The notes below the pieces were generated by a model. The model did no database searches, was not told the DNA's origin, and was given only the letters and a program-made list of their open reading frames with translations. This document shows positions 1 through 7,032 of a stretch of 64,000 bases of DNA, piece after piece (positions within the stretch are counted from its first letter, which is position 1; the number at the start of each line of letters is the position of its first letter). The position numbers were made by a program, and so were the translations under genes. This stretch comes from Polynucleobacter sp. Tro8-14-1 (GTDB taxonomy: Bacteria; Pseudomonadota; Gammaproteobacteria; Burkholderiales; Burkholderiaceae), in NCBI RefSeq assembly GCF_018881655.1, contig NZ_JACVPX010000005.1, forward strand, positions 1 to 64,000. The letters are read 5' to 3'.

Positions 1-14
1 GTTTCAAACTCATT

Positions 15-647
15 ATGTCTACATTTAAAAATCTCATAAGTGAATCCGCTTTAATCTCACAAACGACTATCGCGCATTATGATCAACATGCTGTTACTTA
101 TTATGAGGGCACAAAAGATCATGATGTCAGTCAAAATATTGATGCCCTATTAAGCACAATCAAGACTGAGCCACCGTTTCATATTCTGGATTTTGGATGT
201 GGTCCGGGAAGAGATCTACAAACCTTTGCTAAGCTTGGTCATGTTGCTGTTGGGCTTGAAGGTAGCAAAGAAGCGGCTCAAATAGCTAAAACGAAAAGCG
301 GTTGCGAAATCCTAGTTCAGAATTTTTTTAACTTATCTTTGCCAGATAACACGTTTGACGGTATTTTTGCGAACGCTTCACTATTTCATATTCCCAATAA
401 GCTATTACCCAAAGTACTAAGTAATTTATGGGCATGCTTAAAACCCAACGGTATTCTTTTTAGCTCAAACCCTCGGGGTAATAACGAAGAAGTTTGGTAC
501 GGAGACCGATTTGGCTCATATCATGATTTAGAGAGCTGGAGATCTTTTATGACCGATGCAAAATTTACTGAAATTGAACATTACTATAGGCCAAGTGGAC
601 TACCAATTGAACAACAGCCATGGCTGGCAAGCGTTTGGAAAAAGTAG
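15..647 (+). CDS. Class I SAM-dependent methyltransferase
   Basis: Likely transfers a methyl group from S-adenosylmethionine to an unknown small molecule. The glycine-rich SAM loop ILDFGCGPGRDL lies at residues 57-68, and an acidic residue (E82) follows at the end of the next strand, where the ribose hydroxyls usually bind. FDGIFANASLFH at about 114-125 matches motif IV of the Methyltransf_11/25 type. Length (210 aa) is normal for a single-domain enzyme and there is no signal peptide. It stands alone and converges with the CHRD gene, so context gives no substrate. The fold is well supported; the substrate cannot be read from the sequence. Confidence 0.85.
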   Translation: MSTFKNLISESALISQTTIAHYDQHAVTYYEGTKDHDVSQNIDALLSTIKTEPPFHILDFGCGPGRDLQTFAKLGHVAVGLEGSKEAAQIAKTKSGCEILVQNFFNLSLPDNTFDGIFANASLFHIPNKLLPKVLSNLWACLKPNGILFSSNPRGNNEEVWYGDRFGSYHDLESWRSFMTDAKFTEIEHYYRPSGLPIEQQPWLASVWKK

Positions 648-689
648 TTCTTCAATCATTCTTAGTGGCCTTAGCTAAGAATATTTAAT

Positions 690-1109
690 CTAAGGCTTAA
701 GTTGGGCTCTTATTTCACCAGGTTTATTGGTGGCACTATGAACATTGAGATAAAGATTGCCGCTCTTCAAGCTTTGGAGCTGGGCATCCGTTAACTTGGC
801 ACCAGCGGGGGCAGTCCAAACATTATCTGAAGTCTTGGTAAATGGAACAATAACTGGGCCATTTTGGCCCATCGGCGCCTCATGAATATGTGCCATGGTT
901 GCCTCGATACCTGTCGTTGTGATGGTTCCCGACACCGCTCCGTCTGGAGCAACCATGATTGCGCCTACCCCAGAAGCTGAGGTCATTACTGGTGGCACCT
1001 CTTGAGAGCCAGTAAGAGTTACTTTCATTGACTGTGCAAAAGCACCTAATGAAGCGACGCCAACACACAATCCCAAAACAACTTTTGCTAAAACATGAGT
1101 TATCTTCAT
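690..1109 (-). CDS. Secreted CHRD-domain protein
   Basis: Small exported protein of the CHRD family, named after the repeat in chordin; its role in bacteria is not established. A cleavable signal peptide covers about residues 1-25 (ending GAFA, then QS). The CHRD fold fills the rest: LTGSQEVPP near the start, HIHEAP in the middle with paired histidines, and LYLNVHS followed by PGEIRAQL at the end, all typical of the family. Length (139 aa) fits one domain. It is monocistronic and converges with the upstream methyltransferase. A decayed relative lies at about 4.09-4.25 kb on the same strand. Confidence 0.85.
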   Translation of the reverse strand: MKITHVLAKVVLGLCVGVASLGAFAQSMKVTLTGSQEVPPVMTSASGVGAIMVAPDGAVSGTITTTGIEATMAHIHEAPMGQNGPVIVPFTKTSDNVWTAPAGAKLTDAQLQSLKSGNLYLNVHSATNKPGEIRAQLKP

Positions 1110-1240
1110 TTGTATCTCCTATTGGTTTAGTCCTGGGTTTAGACTATCACAACTAGCTTAATGAGATATGTTGGCAGATTAAATTTTTGAGGAAAAGCCT
1201 TAAATTGGACCAATCTGATCTTTAATGACTAAGAGCATCA

Positions 1241-1849
1241 TTACATAACAAGGCCCTGAATGATTTCAGATAGCTCATCAAACGTTTGATATCCATTTAC
1301 AGGCATGAAACTACGAGGAGAAAAATTCTTTTCACCGATAAGCATTGCTGGAAGCCCTTGAAACCCGTAAGTCTTGAACTCTTGCTCATCGGCCATAACG
1401 TGTTTGGTCAATTCGCCGTTATCAACAGCTTGTTTTAGGCGTTCAATATCAATACCTTCTTGAGAAGCAATCTGCATTACCGCCGCTTCGCTACCAATAT
1501 CCATTCCTTGCAAAAAGAATGCGTCAAATAAGGCTCTAGCAAGTTTTAATGATTTCCCTTGAGAATTAGCAAAGTAAACACTCTCTTGCGCAAGCCATGT
1601 ATAGGTTAGAAATTTTGGCGTTAAAAGCTTAAGATTCTCTTGCATAACAATGGGCTCAGACTTAGCGGCCTCAAGATTATCCATGTAGGATTGTGAGGGA
1701 GATATATTGCCCTCAACTGGGGTTAATTCAAATGCTCTCCATACTATCTCTAGTCTGTCTTGATACTTTGTTTCGAGCTTTTCAAGAACGATAGTCTGAA
1801 AGTAACTATATGGACATTCAAAGTCAGCCCAGATCTGAATCTGAATCAT
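1241..1849 (-). CDS. DsbA-like thioredoxin-fold protein (FrnE/HCCA isomerase type)
   Basis: Belongs to the cytoplasmic DSBA-domain group that includes FrnE and 2-hydroxychromene-2-carboxylate isomerase; there is no signal peptide. The N-terminal strand IQIWADFECPYS puts the active-site position at C12, but the motif is CPYS, with serine where a disulfide oxidoreductase has its second cysteine. An alpha-helical insert follows, then the cis-proline loop GFQGLPAMLIG at about 163-173. The length of 202 aa is usual. The single cysteine suggests glutathione-linked isomerase or transferase chemistry rather than dithiol oxidation. It is transcribed in the same direction as the Coq7-like and Rrf2-like genes. 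Confidence 0.75.
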   Translation of the reverse strand: MIQIQIWADFECPYSYFQTIVLEKLETKYQDRLEIVWRAFELTPVEGNISPSQSYMDNLEAAKSEPIVMQENLKLLTPKFLTYTWLAQESVYFANSQGKSLKLARALFDAFFLQGMDIGSEAAVMQIASQEGIDIERLKQAVDNGELTKHVMADEQEFKTYGFQGLPAMLIGEKNFSPRSFMPVNGYQTFDELSEIIQGLVM

Positions 1850-1891
1850 TACTTCTCCACCTCGTTTAATTAACTACCAACATCATATTCT

Positions 1892-2446
1892 TTAAATCTG
1901 CCTGGCTAATAAAACAGCTACTGCCGATCCACTCCTTACTAAAGCACACCAAAGCCTTAGAGTTAAGGGCCTAGGGCTCACAACTTTTGATCTTGCTTCA
2001 TTTTTATGATTTATTTCGTCGGCTTGGCAACGCATGAGGAGCTTAAGCAAATCATCATGACTACCATTTTTTTGCAGATATTCAATCTGTTGCTGGTAAT
2101 GTTGCTCTACAAATGTCTCAACAGCATCAATCGTTGCATAAACTGCTTTTCTTCCAAATAGCGCTGGTATTGCCCCAGTTAACCATCCCGCAATGCGCCA
2201 AGGAACAAGCAAACGACTTCGATGCTTGGCCTCGAAAATAGACTCTATTAACTGTAAATGCTCAGCCTCAGTGGCTCCATGATGCTTGGCAAAACTGATG
2301 AGCTTCTGATCTTTACGTAATTTTGCAATGACAATAATACCTTTGTAGATATAGATAGCACCCGTTTCGCCGGCATGATCTGAGCGTAACTCACGCTCTA
2401 AATAGACGGAATAAGAAGCATGACTACGCTCGATTACACCGCTCAT
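1892..2446 (-). CDS. Coq7-family di-iron protein (demethoxyubiquinone hydroxylase-like)
   Basis: Ferritin-like di-iron carboxylate protein of the Coq7 family. Probable metal ligands are in register: E27 in HAGETGA, E60xxH63 in TEAEH, a glutamate at 110 or 114 in VETFVEQH, and E144xxH147 in DEINH. The middle hydrophobic helix (about 84-98) could lie on the membrane, as in ubiquinone hydroxylases. At 184 aa it is shorter than the canonical proteobacterial enzyme, which is also in this window (36,536-37,165), so it is probably a paralogue with a different or conditional role. It lies between the Rrf2-like regulator and the DsbA-like gene on the same strand. Confidence 0.8.
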   Translation of the reverse strand: MSGVIERSHASYSVYLERELRSDHAGETGAIYIYKGIIVIAKLRKDQKLISFAKHHGATEAEHLQLIESIFEAKHRSRLLVPWRIAGWLTGAIPALFGRKAVYATIDAVETFVEQHYQQQIEYLQKNGSHDDLLKLLMRCQADEINHKNEARSKVVSPRPLTLRLWCALVRSGSAVAVLLARQI

Positions 2447-2518
2447 CTGAGATAAGCCCGGATATAACTTATAACTTCATCATAAAACTGTCGCATCTTT
2501 TTCATCAATCTCATTTTA

Positions 2519-3082
2519 TTATTGAAGGTAGTTACTAAAATCAAATATAGAGTTGGGCCCGAGCTTTTCTGCTTTTTGTAATTCGGCTTTTGTAATCAGA
2601 ACGCTTTGAGAATCCCATTTACCCTTTTTGGAGATTTCTTGTAACTGATACTTTTGCGAGTCCCAGGCTGGAATGATCTCAATTTGAAAGGACCTTGTTC
2701 TCGCATCTTTCGAAGATGATGCTACTGCAATCTTAGATAGACAATCACGCATATAGGATTCAAAAGATTCTACGATCTCTTTAGCAAAGTCTGCGATAAC
2801 TACTTTTCTGGATCTAAAGTGATTGACTGCTAAAAACACATCTTTCATCGTCATACTTTGTGGGTCTTTAGCTAAGTAGTATCCGCCCCTTCGTCCTTTG
2901 GCAGCTCGTATTAAATAAGCAGACTTGAGCGCGGAGAGCACTATTTCCATACGACTTAAAGAAAGGTGCTGACGTTTAGCGATGTCAATTGCTCTAACCG
3001 GAACGCCAAATCGTGAATAGGCGGTGATATCAATCAAGGTATTGATAGTTTGTTCAAGCGACCTATTGATGTACTTCAACAT
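2519..3082 (-). CDS. Rrf2-like winged-helix regulator without cysteine cluster
   Basis: Probable transcription factor. Residues 1-85 match the Rrf2 winged helix: an N-terminal helix, the recognition region HLSLSRMEIVLSALK, the wing AAKGRRGGYYLAK and the following MTMKDVFLAV. True Fe-S Rrf2 proteins (IscR, NsrR) carry three cysteines after the wing; here the only cysteine is C114, so an Fe-S cluster is unlikely. The C-terminal half (about 115-187) is unrelated to known effector domains that I recognise. The start has a good RBS (AAAGGAAAG) and is preceded in the leader by a strong hairpin. It may control the two downstream genes or the divergent small-ORF run. Confidence 0.75.
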   Translation of the reverse strand: MLKYINRSLEQTINTLIDITAYSRFGVPVRAIDIAKRQHLSLSRMEIVLSALKSAYLIRAAKGRRGGYYLAKDPQSMTMKDVFLAVNHFRSRKVVIADFAKEIVESFESYMRDCLSKIAVASSSKDARTRSFQIEIIPAWDSQKYQLQEISKKGKWDSQSVLITKAELQKAEKLGPNSIFDFSNYLQ

Positions 3083-3127
3083 GACACTTTCCTTTTATTA
3101 ACGACACGGTAGAAATGACTTAAAAAG

Positions 3128-3147
3128 AAGTCGCCCGAGGGCGACTT
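3128..3147 (-). promoter_or_regulatory. Leader hairpin, possible attenuator before the Rrf2-like gene
   Basis: AAGTCGCC and GGCGACTT form a perfect 8-bp stem with a CGAG tetraloop. Read on the minus strand the stem is followed by CTTTTTAAG, a short U-run, about 45 bases before the Rrf2-like start. It therefore looks like an intrinsic terminator inside the leader of that gene, or the terminator of a short antisense or leader transcript. Confidence 0.5.
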
Positions 3148-3311
3148 AAGGACCTTAAATACGGGTCGGGAGACAATTTAATTCTGAACCTATTAGGGTT
3201 ATTACGTATAAAACTACTAATAGAGGGGTTTTTGCTGCCCTGCAATCTAGGCACTTAAAGCGCATACTAATTAAGTAGTAACCCTAGTATTTTTAACCAA
3301 AGGAGCTTTAA

Positions 3312-3413
3312 ATGAGACAGTTCAAACAGTTTCTGAGTAATTTGGTCATAGTTTTAGTCGAGGCTCGCAAGGCTTACTTGAGGCGCCATATGAATCATCT
3401 TTTAGGCTCATGA
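3312..3413 (+). CDS. Small basic hypothetical protein (33 aa)
   Basis: Short ORF missing from the ORF track: MRQFKQFLSNLVIVLVEARK and so on, ending HLLGS. An AAAGGAG ribosome binding site sits 7 bases before the ATG. The peptide has a hydrophobic patch (LVIVLV) followed by a positively charged stretch (EARKAYLRRH), as in small membrane-associated peptides. It is first in a run of short genes on the plus strand, 22 bases ahead of the next. No family recognised; coding status rests on the RBS and the ORF. Confidence 0.5.
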   Translation: MRQFKQFLSNLVIVLVEARKAYLRRHMNHLLGS

Positions 3414-3435
3414 GTTACGTTTAACCAAAAATCAC

Positions 3436-3621
3436 ATGAAATTAACCGTTTTTCGTTACAAAGTCTGGGATCCCCAGGATGACAATGAAGCACAGATGCC
3501 TCCTTACTACGCTATCCGGGAATATATCGAAAACTTAGAAGGAGCTTCTGTGATCGAAGATGACTTTTTGGAGGTTGATGAGTCCGACCTTGATGTTTAT
3601 GGAAGAATTTCCACCATATAA
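3436..3621 (+). CDS. Small acidic hypothetical protein (61 aa)
   Basis: Acidic protein beginning MKLTVFRYKVWDPQ and containing MPPYYAIREYIENL and DDFLEVDESDLD. The composition is protein-like, with a predicted strand, helix and strand, and no signal peptide or membrane segment. It sits between a 33-aa ORF and an exported protein in what may be one transcript. The upstream region has no strong Shine-Dalgarno sequence. Two antisense ORFs of similar length cover the same bases, but they lack a matching context. No function can be assigned. Confidence 0.55.
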   Translation: MKLTVFRYKVWDPQDDNEAQMPPYYAIREYIENLEGASVIEDDFLEVDESDLDVYGRISTI

Positions 3622-3644
3622 ATTGCATGAAAAGGAAACGCACA

Positions 3645-3971
3645 ATGCCAATATTTCGAACCGCTTTATCGTTAGCTTTTTTGTTAGTAGTAGCCAACCC
3701 ATCTTTTGCTCAGGCAATTTCTAAGGATTATCAAAAAAATTGCATAAGTGAACAAGTGGCTGAGCATAAAGATCTTAAGGGTAAGACCCTTACTGAAGAA
3801 GACTTCACGGCTTACTGTGGATGTCAAGCTGAATTCGTCGCTAAAAATGCCTCTAATCGACAAGTGAATGAATTAATAATGAATCCAAAAATAAAACCTG
3901 AGTGGCTCAAGGCCATGGAGTTAAAGGGAATGAAGGCTTGCGTTATGGTTGACCCCAAGATGAATACGTAA
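3645..3971 (+). CDS. Small exported four-cysteine protein
   Basis: Periplasmic or secreted protein of unknown function. I chose the ATG at 3645 over the track start at 3627 because AAAGGAA lies 7 bases before it. It then starts MPIFRTALSLAFLLVV and has a signal peptide ending at about NPSFA-QA. The mature part holds four cysteines: one in QKNCISEQ, two in YCGCQAEF and one in KACVMVD. They could make two disulfides. The length (108 aa) and spacing resemble short DUF-type exported proteins of Polynucleobacter. It probably shares a transcript with the 61-aa protein upstream. Confidence 0.7.
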   Translation: MPIFRTALSLAFLLVVANPSFAQAISKDYQKNCISEQVAEHKDLKGKTLTEEDFTAYCGCQAEFVAKNASNRQVNELIMNPKIKPEWLKAMELKGMKACVMVDPKMNT

Positions 3972-4455
3972 TCCTCAATACTGACTTAGTAAGCGTCGCT
4001 TAAATCGATGCTTGACCAGCACAAAAAAAGCTTCGCGAGTTGTCCCATTAAAGTACGCCTCTTGATAGGATTACTGCTCTATCCTAAATAACCATAATTG
4101 AACCTACCCCAGAGGTGGAGCTAATTACTGCCAGAACTTCGAGAGAACTATCGAGGGTTCGCCTCATTGGCTGCGTTGAAACGGCTAATAAGGGTATACC
4201 AATACAAAACCATAATGCAGTCGTATTTAAAGCGTATCTTCTCAATGATTGGCCACATCCTCAGTTCCATAAACATTTTTTACATTGTCATTCAAAGTCT
4301 TAAGGGGTGCGTTGAGATCGGAATGATTAGTATGATCATATCCAAATCTTGTTATCGATATTATCGATCATTAAATTCAATTTAATTCATTGGACCGATA
4401 TCTTAATATCCCCCAGAATCACTTCATCGCCATTAAAAAACTAAAGGAGCGAGAA
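3972..4455. other. 484-base gap; holds a decayed CHRD copy
   Basis: No convincing intact gene. The two plus-strand ORFs in the track (4115-4303 and 4167-4385) lack ribosome binding sites and overlap in different frames. The stretch from about 4,090 to 4,250 aligns with the CHRD gene on the minus strand and is listed separately. The remainder is AT-rich sequence without a recognisable motif. Confidence 0.6.
4090..4250 (-). pseudogene. Remnant of a CHRD-domain gene
   Basis: Plus-strand bases 4090-4200 align without gaps to 951-1061 inside the intact CHRD gene; in the best 70 columns 49 are identical by eye. One minus-strand frame reads QPMRRTLDSSLEV then ISSTSGVGSIMV, matching QSMKVTLTGSQEV and MTSASGVGAIMV of the intact protein. 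The frame hits a stop two codons later and has no in-frame ATG. A hydrophobic stretch before it (ALWFCIGIPLLAV) looks like a former signal peptide. It is a truncated, mutated paralogue and not a recent copy. Confidence 0.65.
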
Positions 4456-4548
4456 ATGAAGAATCATCACCACTTATCTGAAGGCCTGTACTTTCTCAAT
4501 CACGAGTTTGAAAAGGATTTAGCTACCTTCTTTTGCACCAGAAAATAG
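4456..4548 (+). CDS. Very small hypothetical protein (30 aa)
   Basis: ORF of 30 codons beginning MKNHHHLSEGLYFLNHEFEK. An AAAGGAG ribosome binding site is 7-9 bases before the ATG. The stop codon is part of the next gene's AGGAG, so the two short ORFs look translationally linked. No similarity recognised. Coding status is inferred from the RBS and the tight coupling. Confidence 0.45.
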   Translation: MKNHHHLSEGLYFLNHEFEKDLATFFCTRK

Positions 4549-4557
4549 GAGAAAGAT

Positions 4558-4671
4558 ATGTCAACTTTTATCCAATCAAAGAATCCAATGAAGTTATACG
4601 CAGGAGTTTGCATCAATGCTCTTGGAGCTGGATTAACTGTCTTTGATATCGCCAAGCACTTTATTCGTTAA
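4558..4671 (+). CDS. Very small hydrophobic hypothetical protein (37 aa)
   Basis: ORF beginning MSTFIQSKNPMKLYAGVCIN and continuing with a glycine- and alanine-containing hydrophobic segment (LYAGVCINALGAGLTVFDIA) that could cross or lie on the membrane. Its AGGAG ribosome binding site overlaps the stop codon of the 30-aa ORF upstream. The next gene, ohr, starts 27 bases after its stop, so it may be co-transcribed with ohr and dps. No family recognised. Confidence 0.45.
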   Translation: MSTFIQSKNPMKLYAGVCINALGAGLTVFDIAKHFIR

Positions 4672-4698
4672 AAATATTTAATTAGAGAGAAAAGTATC

Positions 4699-5124
4699 AT
4701 GAATACGCTGGATAAAATAATGTACACAGCCCACACCCACACTACTGGTGGCCGAGATGGCAAGGCAGTTAGCGATGATGGCCTGCTGAATGTAACTCTA
4801 TCAGCACCTAAAGCTATGGGTGGCGCTGGTACAGCCACTAATCCAGAGCAATTATTTGCAGCTGGTTACTCAGCTTGTTTTATGGGAGCGCTTAAGCACG
4901 TAGCAGGATTGAAAAAAGTAAAGGTGCCTGATGATGCTTCAATTGACGCCAGTGTTGATATCGGTCCAATCCCACAAGGATTTGGTATCGCTGTTAAGTT
5001 GGCCATAGCCTTACCAGGCTTAGAAAAAAAGGCTGCTAAAGACTTAGTCGATGCGGCTCATCAGGTTTGCCCCTATTCCAACGCTACTCGTGGCAATATT
5101 GCAGTTGATATTTCCGTCATATAA
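4699..5124 (+). CDS. ohr: Organic hydroperoxide resistance protein (OsmC/Ohr family)
   Basis: Thiol peroxidase that reduces organic and lipid hydroperoxides in the cytoplasm, in known family members with lipoylated proteins as electron donors. The Ohr active-site pair is present: C60 in FAAGYSACF and C124 in QVCPYSNATRGN, together with R19 (TGGRDG) and E50 (NPEQLF), which orient the peroxidatic thiolate. At 141 aa it matches the family length. It is followed 27 bases later by dps, and the two form a peroxide-stress pair. An alternative start at M8 is possible because most Ohr proteins begin close to MYTA. No OhrR repressor is visible beside it. Confidence 0.92.
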   Translation: MNTLDKIMYTAHTHTTGGRDGKAVSDDGLLNVTLSAPKAMGGAGTATNPEQLFAAGYSACFMGALKHVAGLKKVKVPDDASIDASVDIGPIPQGFGIAVKLAIALPGLEKKAAKDLVDAAHQVCPYSNATRGNIAVDISVI

Positions 5125-5151
5125 ATCATTATTTCCAATGAAGGGGAACTT

Positions 5152-5643
5152 ATGAGTAACAAATTAACTAAAACCATAATAGATATTGGCATTAGTGAAA
5201 AAGATCGCAAGGCCATTGCTAAAGGATTATCAGAGCTTTTGGCGGACAGCTACTCTCTCTATTTGATGACTCATAACTTTCATTGGAATGTGAAAGGTCC
5301 AATGTTTAACACCCTTCACACTATGTTTATGACTCAATACACTGAGCAATGGGCAGCGCTTGATTTAATAGCAGAACGAATCAGGGCGCTTGGGGAACCA
5401 GCACCGGGTACTTATAAGGAATTCTCAAAGCTTACCTCCATCAAAGAAGTGGATGGGGTACCTAAAGCAATGGATATGGTCAAGTATCTTGTGAAGGCTC
5501 AAGAGGCTACTGCGAAAACTGCTCGCAAACTTTTCCCTTTAGTAGAAAAAGCGAATGATCAACCTACAGCGGATCTACTAACTCAACGACAAGATATTCA
5601 CGAGAAAACTGCTTGGATGCTAAGAAGTTTATTGGAAGAGTAA
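5152..5643 (+). CDS. dps: Dps-family DNA-protecting ferritin-like protein
   Basis: Forms a dodecamer that oxidises Fe(II) with hydrogen peroxide and stores the iron, protecting DNA. The intersubunit ferroxidase ligands are all present with the right spacing: H44 and H56 in [15 protein letters not shown], then D71 and E75 in LDLIAERI. The length (163 aa) is standard. The N-terminal tail is short and carries several lysines. A GAAGGGGAA ribosome binding site precedes the ATG. It follows ohr with a 27-base gap and is closed by a strong terminator at 5,687-5,726. Confidence 0.93.
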   Translation: MSNKLTKTIIDIGISEKDRKAIAKGLSELLADSYSLYLMTHNFHWNVKGPMFNTLHTMFMTQYTEQWAALDLIAERIRALGEPAPGTYKEFSKLTSIKEVDGVPKAMDMVKYLVKAQEATAKTARKLFPLVEKANDQPTADLLTQRQDIHEKTAWMLRSLLEE

Positions 5644-5686
5644 CTCCATCGGCGTCGTTTAAAAAGATAGATTGATATTAGGCCTA

Positions 5687-5726
5687 AAAGAAAATAGCCC
5701 AATTCAATTGATGGGCTATTTTCTTT
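5687..5726 (+). terminator. Intrinsic terminator after dps
   Basis: AAAGAAAATAGCCCA and TGGGCTATTTTCTTT make a perfect 15-bp stem around a 10-base loop. Runs of A and T flank both sides, so it could end transcription from either strand, including the minus-strand XRE gene region that reads towards it. Confidence 0.85.
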
Positions 5727-5741
5727 ACTCCCCGGGGAGAA

Positions 5742-5873
5742 TTACTCCGTCAATACAAAGTCTTCAATCATCTGCTCTACCGACCGCTTCTGGGCCGAAT
5801 TGAGACATTTAAGATTGCAACCTAGTGAGTTATCGGCGTCCAAATGAGCCTTAAAAGCAGCCACAGATCCCAT
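5742..5873 (-). CDS. Possible 43-aa hypothetical protein downstream of the XRE gene
   Basis: A minus-strand frame reads MGSVAAFKAHLDADNSLGC, continues with CLNSAQKRSVEQMIEDF and ends LTE. It begins 32 bases after the XRE stop codon and ends just before the dps terminator. The open frame extends upstream of this ATG for about 12 codons (through GRREYDFSL), so it may be the remnant of a longer protein, or start at another codon. Composition is protein-like. No clear ribosome binding site and no family recognised. Confidence 0.35.
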   Translation of the reverse strand: MGSVAAFKAHLDADNSLGCNLKCLNSAQKRSVEQMIEDFVLTE

Positions 5874-5905
5874 CAGAGAAAAGTCATACTCTCGCCGCCC
5901 CTCAG

Positions 5906-6871
5906 TCAGGGCGCCTCAGTAAGTGCAGCATTTATCTCCTCTGGGCTAATATCCAGTTTTTTAAGAATCAAAGGTAGTACTGCATGGATCGCCCTCATTC
6001 CTTCCAGCAATTCGTTCATATAGATATCTGGATGGCTGCGCTGACTTTGAAATATCCACATATCCCGGTCACTAGTGTCATCCCTAATGTTCTCAGGATT
6101 CTCGGTTATTAGGTCATTCAATTCGGCTTCAAGCGGAAGGCCTAATTCATATGCCTTCGCCTTAACTTCACCAATTAAATTGCTGAAATCACTCATCGTG
6201 ATGAACTGAAACTTTCCAAATAAAGGCGCGATTTCTTTATTCACATTGGCCTTTGCTGTAGCAAGCTCAAGCTTACGATGCAAGATCTCTTGCTTGGCTT
6301 CCAGATTTTGAAAGTTTGGATGATTTAATCCCAGGTTGGATACATACATTCCAATGAAATGATCAATGCAGGCGTAATTATCAAAAATTGATCTGATTAA
6401 ATGAATGAGGGGCTGCTCTTCAAATGCATCTATCGTCGCATCAACCTTATCATTGCCCTCGCCATAGTGGTCATACATTTCCTCATATTCCCATTGCAAA
6501 ATGAACTCTTGCGGAAAAGGTTTTGGGATGTTGACCCCAATGAGGGCTAAGATTCTCATTAGCTCGGCACAAACCGCTTCATCCTCAATCCCATAATCTA
6601 GTTCGGCCTCATTGTTATACATTTGGTAAGTGATCAATTTGGCCCATTTTTTAGCGTCGTCCACCGATCCGCAAGAGATTACAAAATCGGGATCAAGGTC
6701 TCCAGCCTGGGTTATATCGCGCAGTTTCTTTTCCATAACTGCCGACATTGACTCCCCATTCTTCCACTTGCTGATCTGGACTTTTGAGACACCCATCTCT
6801 ATAGCTAATTCTGTTTGATTGCATTTCAATATCTCTAAGGCAATTTGCACCAGCGTTTTTCCGTTTGACAT
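5906..6871 (-). CDS. XRE-type helix-turn-helix regulator with large C-terminal domain
   Basis: DNA-binding protein of 321 aa. Residues 8-45 form a lambda-repressor-like HTH: ALEILKCNQTELAIEMGVSK, then VQISKWKNGESMS. The C-terminal 250 residues are acidic, mostly helical and of no family that I recognise; they contain several Trp and Cys residues but no protease or nuclease motif. The gene is divergent from the GSU2403-type nucleotidyltransferase gene. A 9-bp inverted repeat lies just before its own start and is a likely operator. The arrangement suggests that it represses itself and perhaps its neighbour, as antitoxin-like regulators do. That is inference. Confidence 0.7.
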   Translation of the reverse strand: MSNGKTLVQIALEILKCNQTELAIEMGVSKVQISKWKNGESMSAVMEKKLRDITQAGDLDPDFVISCGSVDDAKKWAKLITYQMYNNEAELDYGIEDEAVCAELMRILALIGVNIPKPFPQEFILQWEYEEMYDHYGEGNDKVDATIDAFEEQPLIHLIRSIFDNYACIDHFIGMYVSNLGLNHPNFQNLEAKQEILHRKLELATAKANVNKEIAPLFGKFQFITMSDFSNLIGEVKAKAYELGLPLEAELNDLITENPENIRDDTSDRDMWIFQSQRSHPDIYMNELLEGMRAIHAVLPLILKKLDISPEEINAALTEAP

Positions 6872-6886
6872 ATGGACCTTTTAAAA

Positions 6887-6916
6887 GTTACTTAATTATT
6901 ATTAATGTTAAGTAAC
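6887..6916. promoter_or_regulatory. Candidate operator of the XRE regulator
   Basis: GTTACTTAA and TTAAGTAAC are perfect 9-base inverted repeats separated by 12 AT-rich bases. They lie 16 to 45 bases upstream of the XRE start, where the promoter is expected. The symmetry fits binding by a dimeric HTH protein. Confidence 0.55.
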
Positions 6917-7032
6917 AATTTACACCTTTATTTGAAGTCATAAAAATTAGTTTTTGAATGCCTGCTATGTATAAGGTCCAAAGTTTTACGTAATTAGTGG
7001 GGCTATACAGGGGTTTTGATTGACAACGCCTA

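Noticed and set aside
4115-4385. Two overlapping plus-strand ORFs of 62 and 72 codons in the track
   Set aside because: No ribosome binding site, biased and unlikely protein composition, and the DNA aligns with a decayed CHRD gene on the other strand.
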